From contig JAHCAZ010000015.1 of the NCBI GenBank assembly GCA_019634615.1, forward strand, positions 33,860 through 97,859: 64,000 nucleotides of DNA. Direction: 5' to 3'. The position numbers and the translations under genes were made by a program. Shown one piece after another: positions 1 to 7,883 of this stretch. Positions within the stretch are counted from its first letter, which is position 1, and every line of letters begins with the position of its first letter. This DNA comes from Opitutaceae bacterium. GTDB lineage: Bacteria; Verrucomicrobiota; Verrucomicrobiia; Opitutales; Opitutaceae. Under the pieces are notes generated by a model that was given only the letters and a program-made list of their open reading frames with translations, was not told the origin of the DNA and did no database searches.

Positions 1-45
1 TGCTGGCTTACGCCTTCCCTGGTTCGAATCCAGGTCCTACCACCA
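1..45 (+). tRNA. 3' part of a class II tRNA, probably tRNA-Tyr
   Basis: The window opens inside a tRNA. The T arm has a 5-bp stem CCTGG/CCAGG (18-22 and 30-34) around the loop TTCGAAT, followed by the 3' acceptor strand TCCTACC, discriminator A and an encoded CCA (43-45). Upstream, GGC-TTAC-GCC forms a short variable-arm hairpin, which marks a class II tRNA (Tyr, Leu or Ser). The 5' acceptor strand would read GGTAGGA, which fits tRNA-Tyr better than Leu or Ser. The anticodon lies outside the window, so the amino acid is an inference. Confidence 0.75.
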
Positions 46-51
46 CTTTGC

Positions 52-100
52 TGTAGCCGTGGTCGCTGACCCCGGAACGGCCTCTGCGAGGCCGGCTACA
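52..100. repeat. REP-like palindrome after the tRNA
   Basis: Outer arms TGTAGCCG (52-59) and CGGCTACA (93-100) enclose two smaller hairpins, GGTC/GACC and GGCCTC/GAGGCC. The outer sequence and the GGTCG-GACC core match the perfect palindrome at 38097-38125, so the two belong to one intergenic family. It may act as a transcription stop after the tRNA, although no T run follows. Confidence 0.6.
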
Positions 101-137
101 ACCGAACGACTGTTTTTAGCTTCGGAATCCCACTGCG

Positions 138-500
138 TCAGGCCAGCAACCGCTTGATCTCGTCGAGGATGCGGTTGAGCGGGGTGGTCTTGGGCAGGTA
201 GGCGGAGACCTTCTTGCTGAGGGTCTCGGTGATGACCTTCTGGTCGAACAGCAGGCTGGTGAGCAGCAGGACCGGGGTGTCGGGGGCGATGGCTTTGATG
301 CGGCCGATCATCTCCAGGCCGTCGGACTCCTCCAGCTGCAGGTCGGAGACGACGAGGTCCGGCACCTGGGCGGTGACGTGGGTGACGGCCTCCTGGGCGG
401 TGCCGACGCTGGTCACGACATAGCCGTTGTGCTGGAGGAACTGGCCGAGCAGGTCGCGGATCTCGGCCTCGTCATCGACGAGCAAAATCTTGTTTTTCAT
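138..500 (-). CDS. single-domain response regulator (CheY/Spo0F type)
   Basis: A 120-residue receiver domain with no output domain. The acidic pocket is D9-D10-E11, the phospho-acceptor is D53 (in VSDLQLE), the conserved Thr is T81 and the Lys is K104 (YLPKT), so all catalytic positions are present. The ATG lies 12 bases after the stop of the upstream CHASE3-PAS sensor gene, so the two are almost certainly co-transcribed. Receivers of this kind act by protein-protein interaction or as a phosphorelay step. No histidine kinase lies beside it, so the phosphodonor must be encoded elsewhere. It ends the leftward block that begins with the cbb3 oxidase genes, but nothing in the sequence shows that it controls them. 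Confidence 0.93.
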   Translation of the reverse strand: MKNKILLVDDEAEIRDLLGQFLQHNGYVVTSVGTAQEAVTHVTAQVPDLVVSDLQLEESDGLEMIGRIKAIAPDTPVLLLTSLLFDQKVITETLSKKVSAYLPKTTPLNRILDEIKRLLA

Positions 501-512
501 GAGGGGCGTGGG

Positions 513-1667
513 TCAGGGGTGGGCGACCGGGGCGGTGGAGCGCAGGGTGATGACGCCGCCGACGACCTTGTTGGCGTCGCGGACGGGGAAGAGGGTGAGC
601 AGGACGGCCTGCTCGCCGCCCTGGCGGTTGCGGAGGAGGACGGGCAGGTCACGCAGGTCGCGCCCGTCCTGCATCGCGCGGCCGATGGGGTCGGCGACCA
701 GGGGCGCGCGGCCGTCGGGGGCCGGCGCGGGGCGGGCGAGCTCGGTGAGCGGGCGGTTGATCAGCGCGGGGCTGTCCCAGCCGGTGACGTGGCTGACGGC
801 GGGGTTGATCCGGGAGATGTTGCCCGCCTTGGTGACGACGAGTACGAGGTCGCTGATCGAGTCGATGATGAGGTGGTCGTACCGCAGCTGGTGCTCGAGG
901 GCCTGGTTCGCCCAGCGGCGCTCGAGGTTCTCGAGGGCGAGCTGGTCGTTCGCGGCGGAGAGCTCGGCGGTGCGGACCTTGACGCGGGACTCGAGCTGGT
1001 CGTTGGCCTGCTGCAGGGCCGCGGCCGCCTGGCGGCGGAAGCCGATGTCGCGGTACATGATCCACGCGGCGCCGGCGAGCAGGGCGAAGTTGAGGCCGAC
1101 GCCGGTCCAGACGGTCCAGCGCGTGGTCTGGGCCTGCAGGTAGGCGGCGCGGTCGCGCTCGGCGAGCTGGTCGAGGTACTCGGTCTTGAGCTTGGCGATC
1201 TCGCGCATGACCTCGCTGAGCTCGGCGGCGCCGGTGTCGGCCGCGAGCATGGCCAGGACCTCGCCGTGCTGCCCGGCCACCTTGGTCTTCAGGACCTGCC
1301 GGGCGAAGCCGGCGCGGGCCAGCGCCTGGGTCTCGAGGCGCAGCACGCGCGGGTGGCGGGCCGCGTCGCTGCGCGTGAGGGCCTTGAGCACCTCGAGGTG
1401 ATCGGCGGTGTCGGCATAGGCCTGCCGGCACGCCGCCTGGTCGCGGGGATCGGCGCTCTGGGCGAACAGCCGGAGGCTGCCCTCGCCGGCCTGCAGCGAG
1501 GCCGCGAGATTGGCGAGCTCGTTGACCGTGGCATGGGTGGCATTGACCCAGTCGGATGCGGCGACGGCGCGGTTCACGTTGCGCACGGCGTGCACGGCCA
1601 CGGCGATCAGCACGACGCAGATCAGGCCGAACAGGGCGAGGACGCGGGGGATGGTTTGGTCTTTCAC
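513..1667 (-). CDS. CHASE3-PAS membrane sensor lacking a kinase domain
   Basis: A 384-residue membrane protein with a GTG start. A first TM helix (about 9-28) is followed by a periplasmic helical region of about 155 residues with the DWVNATH and LQAGEGSLR features of CHASE3 domains, and a second TM helix (about 186-205). A coiled coil (ANDQLESRVKVRTAEL) leads to a PAS domain (about 260-365). The protein ends just after the PAS domain. There is no H-box, no ATPase domain and no GGDEF, HAMP-MCP or other output module, and no kinase remnant before the next gene. It is probably an input subunit that signals through a partner, possibly the receiver protein encoded 12 bases downstream. The ligand is unknown. 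Confidence 0.85.
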   Translation of the reverse strand: MKDQTIPRVLALFGLICVVLIAVAVHAVRNVNRAVAASDWVNATHATVNELANLAASLQAGEGSLRLFAQSADPRDQAACRQAYADTADHLEVLKALTRSDAARHPRVLRLETQALARAGFARQVLKTKVAGQHGEVLAMLAADTGAAELSEVMREIAKLKTEYLDQLAERDRAAYLQAQTTRWTVWTGVGLNFALLAGAAWIMYRDIGFRRQAAAALQQANDQLESRVKVRTAELSAANDQLALENLERRWANQALEHQLRYDHLIIDSISDLVLVVTKAGNISRINPAVSHVTGWDSPALINRPLTELARPAPAPDGRAPLVADPIGRAMQDGRDLRDLPVLLRNRQGGEQAVLLTLFPVRDANKVVGGVITLRSTAPVAHP

Positions 1668-1691
1668 GGTCGTGGGGGCCCGGACGCTGGG

Positions 1692-2255
1692 TTAGTATCG
1701 GCCGCGGTCCGGATCCTTAGCGGGCGGCTCGGTTTTTACCACTGTAAACAATGCCAGCTTCACCTCGGTCTGGTAGTCGTAGGTGAACTCGGTTGCGGAG
1801 GTCCAGTTGGCCTCGAAGGAGCGCGCCACCTTCGTGGCGATCTCCCGGATGGAGGGGCCGCAGCGCTCCAGGTTGAAGGCGTAACGGCGGTTGTTGTAGT
1901 CGAGATAGGCCCGGTTCTCCACGATGTAGCAGACGGCGTGGGGCACGCGGCCGACCATGCGGACGTGGATCAGGCGGGGCGTGTAGTTTTTCCGGCCGAG
2001 CACGTGGCCGGCGAGGATCGCGTAGTCATCGCAGTCGCCCGTGCGCGTGCGCAGGAAGACCTCGGGGTCCTGGACGTAATCGATAAACTCGTAGGTGAAG
2101 TTCTCGAAGTGGCCGGCAAAGCGCCTCGGCGTGAGCTCGGGGTCGGCGAGGAGCTCGGCCACCGTCAGGGCCGCCAGCGGGCTGCCGGCGAGCAGGCCGA
2201 CGAGCGCGATCAACCCCGGCGGCAGGGACCGGATGCTGAATGCCGGGGGTCTCAT
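1692..2255 (-). CDS. exported transglutaminase-like cysteine protein
   Basis: 187 residues with a Sec-type signal peptide (hydrophobic stretch about 13-29). The core matches the transglutaminase-like fold, with Cys75 in TGDCDDYA, His106 in PHAVCY and Asp119 in YLDYNN forming a Cys-His-Asp triad in the family order. Bacterial members are usually periplasmic peptidases or amidases, but the sequence does not reveal the substrate. It lies 38 bases after ccoI and 24 bases before the CHASE3-PAS gene on the same strand, so it probably shares their transcript. A link to oxidase assembly is possible but unsupported beyond position. Confidence 0.75.
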   Translation of the reverse strand: MRPPAFSIRSLPPGLIALVGLLAGSPLAALTVAELLADPELTPRRFAGHFENFTYEFIDYVQDPEVFLRTRTGDCDDYAILAGHVLGRKNYTPRLIHVRMVGRVPHAVCYIVENRAYLDYNNRRYAFNLERCGPSIREIATKVARSFEANWTSATEFTYDYQTEVKLALFTVVKTEPPAKDPDRGRY

Positions 2256-2293
2256 CGCGAATCAGGCTAAGGCGGCCGGACCGGCTCCTGCAA

Positions 2294-4675
2294 TCACCGG
2301 GCGGGCAGGGTGTAGACCCGGCGCATGCCGGAGGTGACCAGGGCCAGGGTCAGCAGCGAGTTGATCGGCATCAGGATCGCGGCGACGAGCGGGTTCATGG
2401 ACCCCGCGACGGCAAGGCCCACGGCGAACAGGTTGTACACGACGGAGAACACCAAAATGACCACGTGGGTGCGGCGCCGGATCGCGTCGATGGTGAAGAG
2501 CGCCCGGATGCCGCCGATGCCGCGGCCGAGGTAGAAGAAGTCGGCCTTGCGCTCGAGGATGCCGCGATGGATCACGGGCGTGCCCCGGGCGAGCGCGCGG
2601 TCGAAGGCGAGGCTGTCGTTGGCGCCGTCGCCCAGCATGAGGGTGCCGGCCCGGCCGGGGGCGTCGAACCAGGCCGCCTTCTCGTGGGGCGAGAGGCCGC
2701 CGTGGCAGTGGTCGGCCCGCAGGCCGAGCTCGCGCCCGAAGGCGGCCACCTTCTCCGGCCCGTCGCCGCTGAGGATGTGCAGCTCCAGCCCCTGCGCGGC
2801 GAGGGCGGCGACCTCGCCGGGGGCGTCGGGCCGCACGGCGTCGCGGAAACGGAAGCGCGCCACCGCGCGGCCGTCGCGGGCTAGGACGGTCGCCGCGTCG
2901 GCCGGACCGGCATCGCGCCAGCCGGCCCGGCCCAGCGACCACGGGCCGGCCTCGACGCCGCGGCCGACGACCTCGTGGACGGGTTCGGTCAGCAGCGGCG
3001 GTGATTCCACGGCCAGCAGTTTCTCGAGCAACGCCTGGCTGACCGGGTGCGGGTTGTCGTGCACGAGGGTGAACAGCGCGGATCGCGCCGGGGCGTCGAG
3101 CGCGTCGACTGCCTCCGGGTTGTCCAGGACCGGGGTTTCCAGGGTGAGCGTGCCGGTCTTGTCGAAGACGAGGTGCCGGACGCGGGCAAGCTTGGCCCAG
3201 AGGTCGTCCTCGCGGACAAACACGCCGTGCCGGCGCAGGGCGACGGTGGCCATCTCGTCGGCCAGCGGGAACGCGAGGCCGATGGCGCAGGGGCACGATA
3301 CGACCAAGATCGCGGTCACCACCGACCAGGTGAGCTGGACGTCGCCGGTGCCGTGCCACCAGCCGAGCCCGGCCAGCACGGCGACGCCGATGATGCCGAT
3401 GAGGTAGCCTTGGATGATGCGCTCGAGGAAGCGGTGGCGGTAGCCCGGCTGTTCCTGCGGGCGGGTGAGCTCGGCGAGGAGCGATTCACCCCAGGCCTGG
3501 CGGGCGATCAGGTGGTGCTCGTCGAGGCCGACGTGGATCGAGCCGGCCGGTACGAGCTGGCCGGCCTGGAAGATCCGCGGCTCGGCCTCGCCGTTGATCG
3601 AGGCGAGCGAGAATTCCGCGGGCCCGGCCTGGAGCTGCGACTCGACCGGCACGGTCTGGCCCGGGCGGACGGCGTAGGCGGTGCCCGCCGTGAGTTTCTC
3701 CGGGGCGATCTCGCGTCCGGCGCCGTCGGGACCGGTCAGCCGCAGGCGCTGGGGCGCGGGTTGGCGGGCGAGCAGGCGGCGGCGGTTGCGCTCGACGGCC
3801 GTGACCTGCGCCCAGCGGCCGGTGAGCATGAGGAGCACGAAGGCGCTGACGAAATCGAAATAGACAAACGCCTCCTGCCCGGTGAACCAGCCGTAGAGCG
3901 AGCCGAGATAGGCCCCGGTCACGCCGATGGCGATCGGCAGGTCGATGTGCACGGCCCCGACGCGCAGGCCCTGCACGGCGCGCGTGAGGAAATACCCGCC
4001 GCCCACCAGCATGCTGAGCGTGCCGAAGACCATCGAGATCGTGCCGAACAGCCGGGCGTAGGTGAAGTCGGCCTCCATGCCGAAATAGACCGGCAGCGTG
4101 AACAGCATCACGTTCATCGCGAACGCGGTGCACAGGCCGATGCGCCGCACGAGGGCGCGGCTTTCGGGTTCGCCGGTGTCCTCGCCGGCGGGGCCGAGGA
4201 GGTAGTTGAACGCCTGCAGTCGGCGGGCGAACGCGGCGGCGTCGAACTGGCCCGGCAGCCAGCGCAGGCGCGCCTGGCCGAGCTGGGCGTTGATCATTAT
4301 GTCGCGGGCGCCCGGCTCCTGCCGGAAGACGCGCTCGATCAGCCAGACGCAGCCCGCGCAGGAAATGCCCTGGATGGAGAGCTGGAGCTCGGGTGGGCGG
4401 GGCTTCTGGCCCGGGGTCGCGGTCGCGCCGGTTGCCGCCTCCGCGGCGGCCTGGGCCTCGCTCAGCCAGGCGAAATCGCCCGGGTGAAAGACGGTGCTGT
4501 CGGCGGGGGCGGTGACGGTGTCCTTGATCTGGTAGTAGGCGTCAAGGCCCCGCTCGTGGATGAGCCGGTGCACGTAGGCGCAGCCGGTGCAGCAGAAGCC
4601 TTCAGGGGCGGAACCGCCGGAGGGCACCGGGGCGCCACAATGCCGGCAAACGGGACGGGCGGGGGCGGCCGGCAT
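2294..4675 (-). CDS. ccoI: copper-translocating P-type ATPase of cbb3 oxidase biogenesis
   Basis: A P1B-type ATPase of 793 residues. It has an N-terminal Cys cluster (CRHCG and FCCTGCAYVH), a heavy-metal domain with GISCAGC near residue 105, eight predicted TM helices with the CPC metal site near 460, the phosphorylation motif DKTGTLT near 500, NPHPVSQ and the hinge GDGAND. CcoI/FixI proteins supply copper to the CcoN subunit of cbb3 oxidase, and this gene lies in that cluster. The ATG at 4675 is chosen because it directly follows the stop of the TauE-like gene (TGA-G-ATG), which implies translational coupling. An in-frame start at 4717 would overlap that gene. Confidence 0.95.
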   Translation of the reverse strand: MPAAPARPVCRHCGAPVPSGGSAPEGFCCTGCAYVHRLIHERGLDAYYQIKDTVTAPADSTVFHPGDFAWLSEAQAAAEAATGATATPGQKPRPPELQLSIQGISCAGCVWLIERVFRQEPGARDIMINAQLGQARLRWLPGQFDAAAFARRLQAFNYLLGPAGEDTGEPESRALVRRIGLCTAFAMNVMLFTLPVYFGMEADFTYARLFGTISMVFGTLSMLVGGGYFLTRAVQGLRVGAVHIDLPIAIGVTGAYLGSLYGWFTGQEAFVYFDFVSAFVLLMLTGRWAQVTAVERNRRRLLARQPAPQRLRLTGPDGAGREIAPEKLTAGTAYAVRPGQTVPVESQLQAGPAEFSLASINGEAEPRIFQAGQLVPAGSIHVGLDEHHLIARQAWGESLLAELTRPQEQPGYRHRFLERIIQGYLIGIIGVAVLAGLGWWHGTGDVQLTWSVVTAILVVSCPCAIGLAFPLADEMATVALRRHGVFVREDDLWAKLARVRHLVFDKTGTLTLETPVLDNPEAVDALDAPARSALFTLVHDNPHPVSQALLEKLLAVESPPLLTEPVHEVVGRGVEAGPWSLGRAGWRDAGPADAATVLARDGRAVARFRFRDAVRPDAPGEVAALAAQGLELHILSGDGPEKVAAFGRELGLRADHCHGGLSPHEKAAWFDAPGRAGTLMLGDGANDSLAFDRALARGTPVIHRGILERKADFFYLGRGIGGIRALFTIDAIRRRTHVVILVFSVVYNLFAVGLAVAGSMNPLVAAILMPINSLLTLALVTSGMRRVYTLPAR

Positions 4676-4676
4676 C

Positions 4677-5375
4677 TCAAAAACAGCAGACGAAATTATC
4701 GACGCTCGGACCCTCAAAGCCGAGGGTGCCGCGGAGGCGCCAGCTGATGACGAGGGCGGTGGCGAGGGCGAAGGTCAGGCGGATGCGATCGAGCCAGACC
4801 GGCGAGAGCTTGAGGCGGATCCACTGGTACTGGGACTGGGCGAACCAAAGCAGCGGGATCGTGCCGAGGCCGAAGGCGAGCATGTACTCGACGCCGCGGA
4901 GGGCGCTGCCGGAGAGGAGGGCAAGCGAGACCACGAAGTAAAGCGGCCCGCACGGCAGGAGCGGCGTGGCGAAACCAACGGCGGCCGCGGCCTGGGCGCG
5001 CGGGCGGCGCGCGGCCCATTGGCTGAGGCGAAGCGTGAGGCCGCCGAGAAAAGCGGGCTTGCGCAGGAAGCGGTCCCAGCGGAACGCGAGGGCGATGAAG
5101 AACACGACGAGCGTCCACGGCAGCCAGCGCAACACATCGGAGCCGAGCCACGAGAGCGGGGCCCGGCCCAGGCCGCCGGCCAGGGCGCCTAGGGTGCCGT
5201 AGCCGACCAGTCGCGAAAGATGATAGGCGCTGCTGACGACCAGCGGGTCGCCTTGCTCTCGCTTGACCGGCATGAGCGTGCACGCGAGCGGCCCGCACAT
5301 GCCCACGCAGTGCAGGCTGGTGATCAGGCCGGCGACAAAGGCGGCGGCGGGGGAATTGACGGCGGCCATTTCCAT
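4677..5375 (-). CDS. TauE/SafE-family membrane protein of the cbb3 cluster
   Basis: A polytopic membrane protein of 232 residues with about six TM helices. It begins with a stretch containing SLHCVGMCGP, the conserved Cys-containing first helix of the sulfite exporter TauE/SafE (UreH/DsbD-like TM) family members that sit next to ccoI. In such clusters the family is thought to take part in copper handling during cbb3 assembly. That role is inferred here from position between ccoG and ccoI. The ATG at 5375 is five bases after the stop of the 48-residue membrane protein gene. A second in-frame Met codon two codons later is an alternative start. Confidence 0.85.
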   Translation of the reverse strand: MEMAAVNSPAAAFVAGLITSLHCVGMCGPLACTLMPVKREQGDPLVVSSAYHLSRLVGYGTLGALAGGLGRAPLSWLGSDVLRWLPWTLVVFFIALAFRWDRFLRKPAFLGGLTLRLSQWAARRPRAQAAAAVGFATPLLPCGPLYFVVSLALLSGSALRGVEYMLAFGLGTIPLLWFAQSQYQWIRLKLSPVWLDRIRLTFALATALVISWRLRGTLGFEGPSVDNFVCCF

Positions 5376-5380
5376 GTCGG

Positions 5381-5527
5381 TCAACGCGAAGGTCGCGGCG
5401 TGGCGAGGGGAACCTCGGCGACCTTGTGCGTCGAGGCTACATAGAGCCACGCGCCCCAGGCCGCAAGCTGCACGAGAAAGGCGGCCAGGATCCAGAGCCA
5501 GAGCCGGCTGCCGCGGGGCTTAGTCAT
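5381..5527 (-). CDS. 48-residue single-TM protein at the ccoH position
   Basis: A small membrane protein: a basic N-terminus (MTKPRGSR), one hydrophobic helix rich in Trp and Ala (about residues 9-30), and a tail of about 18 residues. Its ATG overlaps the end of ccoG (the ATGACTAA junction), and the next gene starts five bases after its stop, so it is embedded in the operon. CcoH/FixH normally occupies this place but is around 150 residues long. This could be a minimal CcoH-like anchor or an unrelated assembly microprotein. No diagnostic motif is visible, so the CcoH link rests on synteny. Confidence 0.7.
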   Translation of the reverse strand: MTKPRGSRLWLWILAAFLVQLAAWGAWLYVASTHKVAEVPLATPRPSR

Positions 5528-6941
5528 GGCCCTTGCGCTCCGCCTCCTCCTGCCGCAGGAGGCTGGCATCGGGCCCGAGGAACTCGACCTCGCGGCCCAG
5601 TTCGACCGTGTCGCGGGTGTCCTCGACCTCGAGCTTGAACTTGAACGGCCCGGCGTAGTCGGAGCGCGCGATCTGCACGATCAGCGGCCGGACCTCCTCG
5701 CCGAGCGGCGGGACGGTCACGGGCTCGGCCAGGCCGACCTGGTGGACGGCGTCGCCCGCCTTGACCTCGACCTTGAAGCTGACGGGTTCGGTGCGCTTGT
5801 TGATGAGGCGGACAAGGAACTGATTGCGCACGGTGCCGGCGTCGACGAAGTACGGGGCGCCGGTCATGCGGGTGACGCCGAGGGCGGCCGGCCGGATGGT
5901 GGACATCGCCCAGCTGGCGACGGCGGCGCCGACCGCGAGGAGGAACCCGTAGAAGAGGGTGCGCGGGCGGAACCAGCGGGTCTTGCCGCCGGCGAAGGCG
6001 TGCTGCGAGTCGTAGCGGATGAGGCCGCGCGGGCGGTCGAGGCGGGTCATGACCTCGTCACACGCGTCGATGCAGGCGGTGCAGCCGACGCACTCGAGCT
6101 GGAGACCCTGGCGGATGTCGATGCCGGTCGGGCAGACCTGGACGCAGCGATTGCAGGCCACGCAATCTCCTGCTCCCGCCGTGCCGAGTTTGCCGCGCGG
6201 CTCGCCGCGCTTGGCGTCGTAGCCGATGACGAGCGAGTGGTCGTCGATCAGGGCCGACTGCAGTCGACCGTAGGGGCAGATGACGATGCAGAGCTGTTCC
6301 CGGAACCAGGCGAAGTTGAAATACAGGATGCCTGCGAAGATGAAGACGAAGAGGAAGGCGCTCCAGTGCTCGACCGGTTGATCCTGCATCATGTCCCAGA
6401 GTTCCTTCAGGGAAACAAAGTAGGCCAGGAAGAGATGGGTGATCGCGAGAGAGACCAGAATGTAGAGGGCGTGCTTCAGGGTTCGCTTCGCCACCTTTAC
6501 CGGCCCGAGCGGGGCGGCGGCGAGGGCGCGGCGGGCGACGGCGTCACCGTCGATCCAGCGCTCGATGCGCCGGTACACATGGTCGAGGAACACGGTGTGA
6601 GGACAGGCGTAGCCACACCAGATGCGACCGAGGAGGGCGGTGATGAAAAACAGCGAGAAGCCGAGCCCGGTGATCAGGAAGAACGTCAGCCACAGATCCT
6701 GGGCGGCGAAGGTCCAGCCGAAGAGGTGGAACCGGCGCTGGGCGATGTCTAGGAACACCGCCGGGTAGCCGCCCACGTCGATCCAGGGCAGGACGAGGTA
6801 GAACGCGATCAGCAAAATGGCCGTGACCTTGCGGAAGCGCGTGTAGGCGCCGTGGACGTCGGCCGGGAAGAGAAACGTCCGCGAGCCATCGGTACCGATC
6901 GTGGTGACAGATTCGAGGGAAGGACGATTGGGCGCGGCCAT
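5520..6941 (-). CDS. ccoG: cbb3 oxidase accessory iron-sulfur protein
   Basis: 473 residues of the CcoG/FixG/RdxA family. Membrane helices come first, with a Cys pair in GRIWCGYACPHTVF. Two ferredoxin-type clusters lie at about 258-290 (CVACNRCVQVCP and CVGCTACIDACD), and a C-terminal Ig-like FixG domain follows. CcoG is a membrane Cu(II) reductase that helps copper loading of cbb3 oxidase. The gene lies downstream of ccoP, separated by a 206-base gap that holds a large hairpin repeat, so its expression may be partly uncoupled from that of the structural genes. It overlaps the following small membrane gene by 8 bases. Confidence 0.95.
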   Translation of the reverse strand: MAAPNRPSLESVTTIGTDGSRTFLFPADVHGAYTRFRKVTAILLIAFYLVLPWIDVGGYPAVFLDIAQRRFHLFGWTFAAQDLWLTFFLITGLGFSLFFITALLGRIWCGYACPHTVFLDHVYRRIERWIDGDAVARRALAAAPLGPVKVAKRTLKHALYILVSLAITHLFLAYFVSLKELWDMMQDQPVEHWSAFLFVFIFAGILYFNFAWFREQLCIVICPYGRLQSALIDDHSLVIGYDAKRGEPRGKLGTAGAGDCVACNRCVQVCPTGIDIRQGLQLECVGCTACIDACDEVMTRLDRPRGLIRYDSQHAFAGGKTRWFRPRTLFYGFLLAVGAAVASWAMSTIRPAALGVTRMTGAPYFVDAGTVRNQFLVRLINKRTEPVSFKVEVKAGDAVHQVGLAEPVTVPPLGEEVRPLIVQIARSDYAGPFKFKLEVEDTRDTVELGREVEFLGPDASLLRQEEAERKGHD

Positions 6942-7042
6942 GGGAGCGTGGTGTGAAGGGGAAAGGATATCAGCCGCACGCCGCCCGGCAAGGCGGCATC
7001 GGGGATGGCGGAACGGGTATTAGCCGGCTGCGGCGGCCCTTT

Positions 7043-7121
7043 TCGTACTCTTTCTCGTAATCGTTCTCGTCGCATGGCTCGCGGGAGGCGAGAACGAGAA
7101 CGATTACGAGAAAGAGTACGA
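7043..7121. repeat. hexamer-built hairpin repeat, copy 1
   Basis: Perfect inverted repeat: 28-bp arms at 7043-7070 and 7094-7121 around a 23-base loop. Each arm is a run of 6-bp units of the form CGAGAA with variants (CGATTA, AGAGTA). Related copies lie at 50194-50273 and 51479-51570, all between genes. This copy sits between ccoP and ccoG and could form a strong RNA stem that ends or protects the ccoNOQP transcript. Confidence 0.9.
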
Positions 7122-7147
7122 TTCTGAGGAATCTGCCGAACGGCGCC

Positions 7148-7702
7148 TTACTGCGCCGGCACCTCGTGGTGACTCAGCACGAAGGCCACGACCTCGGACG
7201 TCTTCTTGGCGCCGATGACGGGGCCCCAGGCGGGCATGCCCTTGGCGAGGACGCCCTCGTTGACGACCTTGAGCAGGTCGGTGGGCTTGTTGCCGTGGAT
7301 CCAGACGTTGTCGACGAGGTTGGGGCCGATGCCGCCCTCGTCGGTGCCGCGGAGGCTCTCCTTGTGGCAGCTGACGCAGGTGGTGGTGAAGGTGGCCTTG
7401 CCGGCGTCGACGAAGACGGCGTTGCGGCTCATCTTCCAGAGCGTGCCGTCGTCGAGCTGGTTGGCGGGATCGGCGAGCTTGGCGGCCTCGATGCGGGCGA
7501 GTTCCTGCTGGAGGACCTCGGTGTTGCTGAGGCCGATCTTGGCGTTCTGGTAGTAGAACCAGTAGCCGACCCAGAACGCGATCGCCGCATAGAGGGTGAA
7601 GAGCCACCAGTTGGGGAGGCGCTTGTCGTATTCCTGGATGCCGTCGAAGGTGTGCTCGCGGATGGCGTCCTCGGCGGGCGGTTGCTTAGGCGCGTTCGTC
7701 AT
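7148..7702 (-). CDS. ccoP: cbb3 oxidase subunit III with one haem c site
   Basis: 184 residues: an N-terminal CcoP domain with one TM helix (WWLFTLYAAIAFWVGYWFYY region) followed by a cytochrome c domain with CVSCH near residue 108 and the axial Met in AKGMPAWG. Classical CcoP has two haem c domains and about 300 residues; only one CxxCH is present here. The ATG at 7702 lies inside the end of ccoQ (17-base overlap). An upstream in-frame start at 7798 would only extend it by a low-complexity Pro/Ser stretch. It would pass electrons to the CcoNO core. Confidence 0.93.
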   Translation of the reverse strand: MTNAPKQPPAEDAIREHTFDGIQEYDKRLPNWWLFTLYAAIAFWVGYWFYYQNAKIGLSNTEVLQQELARIEAAKLADPANQLDDGTLWKMSRNAVFVDAGKATFTTTCVSCHKESLRGTDEGGIGPNLVDNVWIHGNKPTDLLKVVNEGVLAKGMPAWGPVIGAKKTSEVVAFVLSHHEVPAQ

Positions 7703-7874
7703 GGCGGGTGGTCGCGGAGTCGGGGGTGAAGGGGAGGTTGGCGAGGCGGTCGGTCTGCTCGCGGGGCATCCGCACGGCGCGCCAGGCGACCGTGACAAAG
7801 ATCGTCACGGCCACGAGGAAGGCGGCGGCGGTGCAGACCGCGGCGTAGTCTTCAAGGATGAGGCGGCGAAACAT
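7686..7874 (-). CDS. ccoQ: cbb3 oxidase small subunit IV
   Basis: 62 residues: a short N-terminus (MFRRLILEDY), one TM helix (about 13-32) and a charged tail. It lies between the CcoNO and CcoP genes, the standard ccoQ position, with a 9-base gap after ccoNO and a 17-base overlap with ccoP. CcoQ stabilises the association of CcoP with the core complex. Sequence conservation in this family is low, so the call depends on size, topology and position. Confidence 0.85.
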   Translation of the reverse strand: MFRRLILEDYAAVCTAAAFLVAVTIFVTVAWRAVRMPREQTDRLANLPFTPDSATTRHDERA

Positions 7875-7883
7875 GGGGAGGGC

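Noticed and set aside
378..2270. A 630-codon open frame on the plus strand opposite the sensor and transglutaminase-like genes
   Set aside because: It is antisense to two well-supported genes and its product has the Gly/Ala/Val/Arg-rich composition of GC-driven shadow frames, with no domain.
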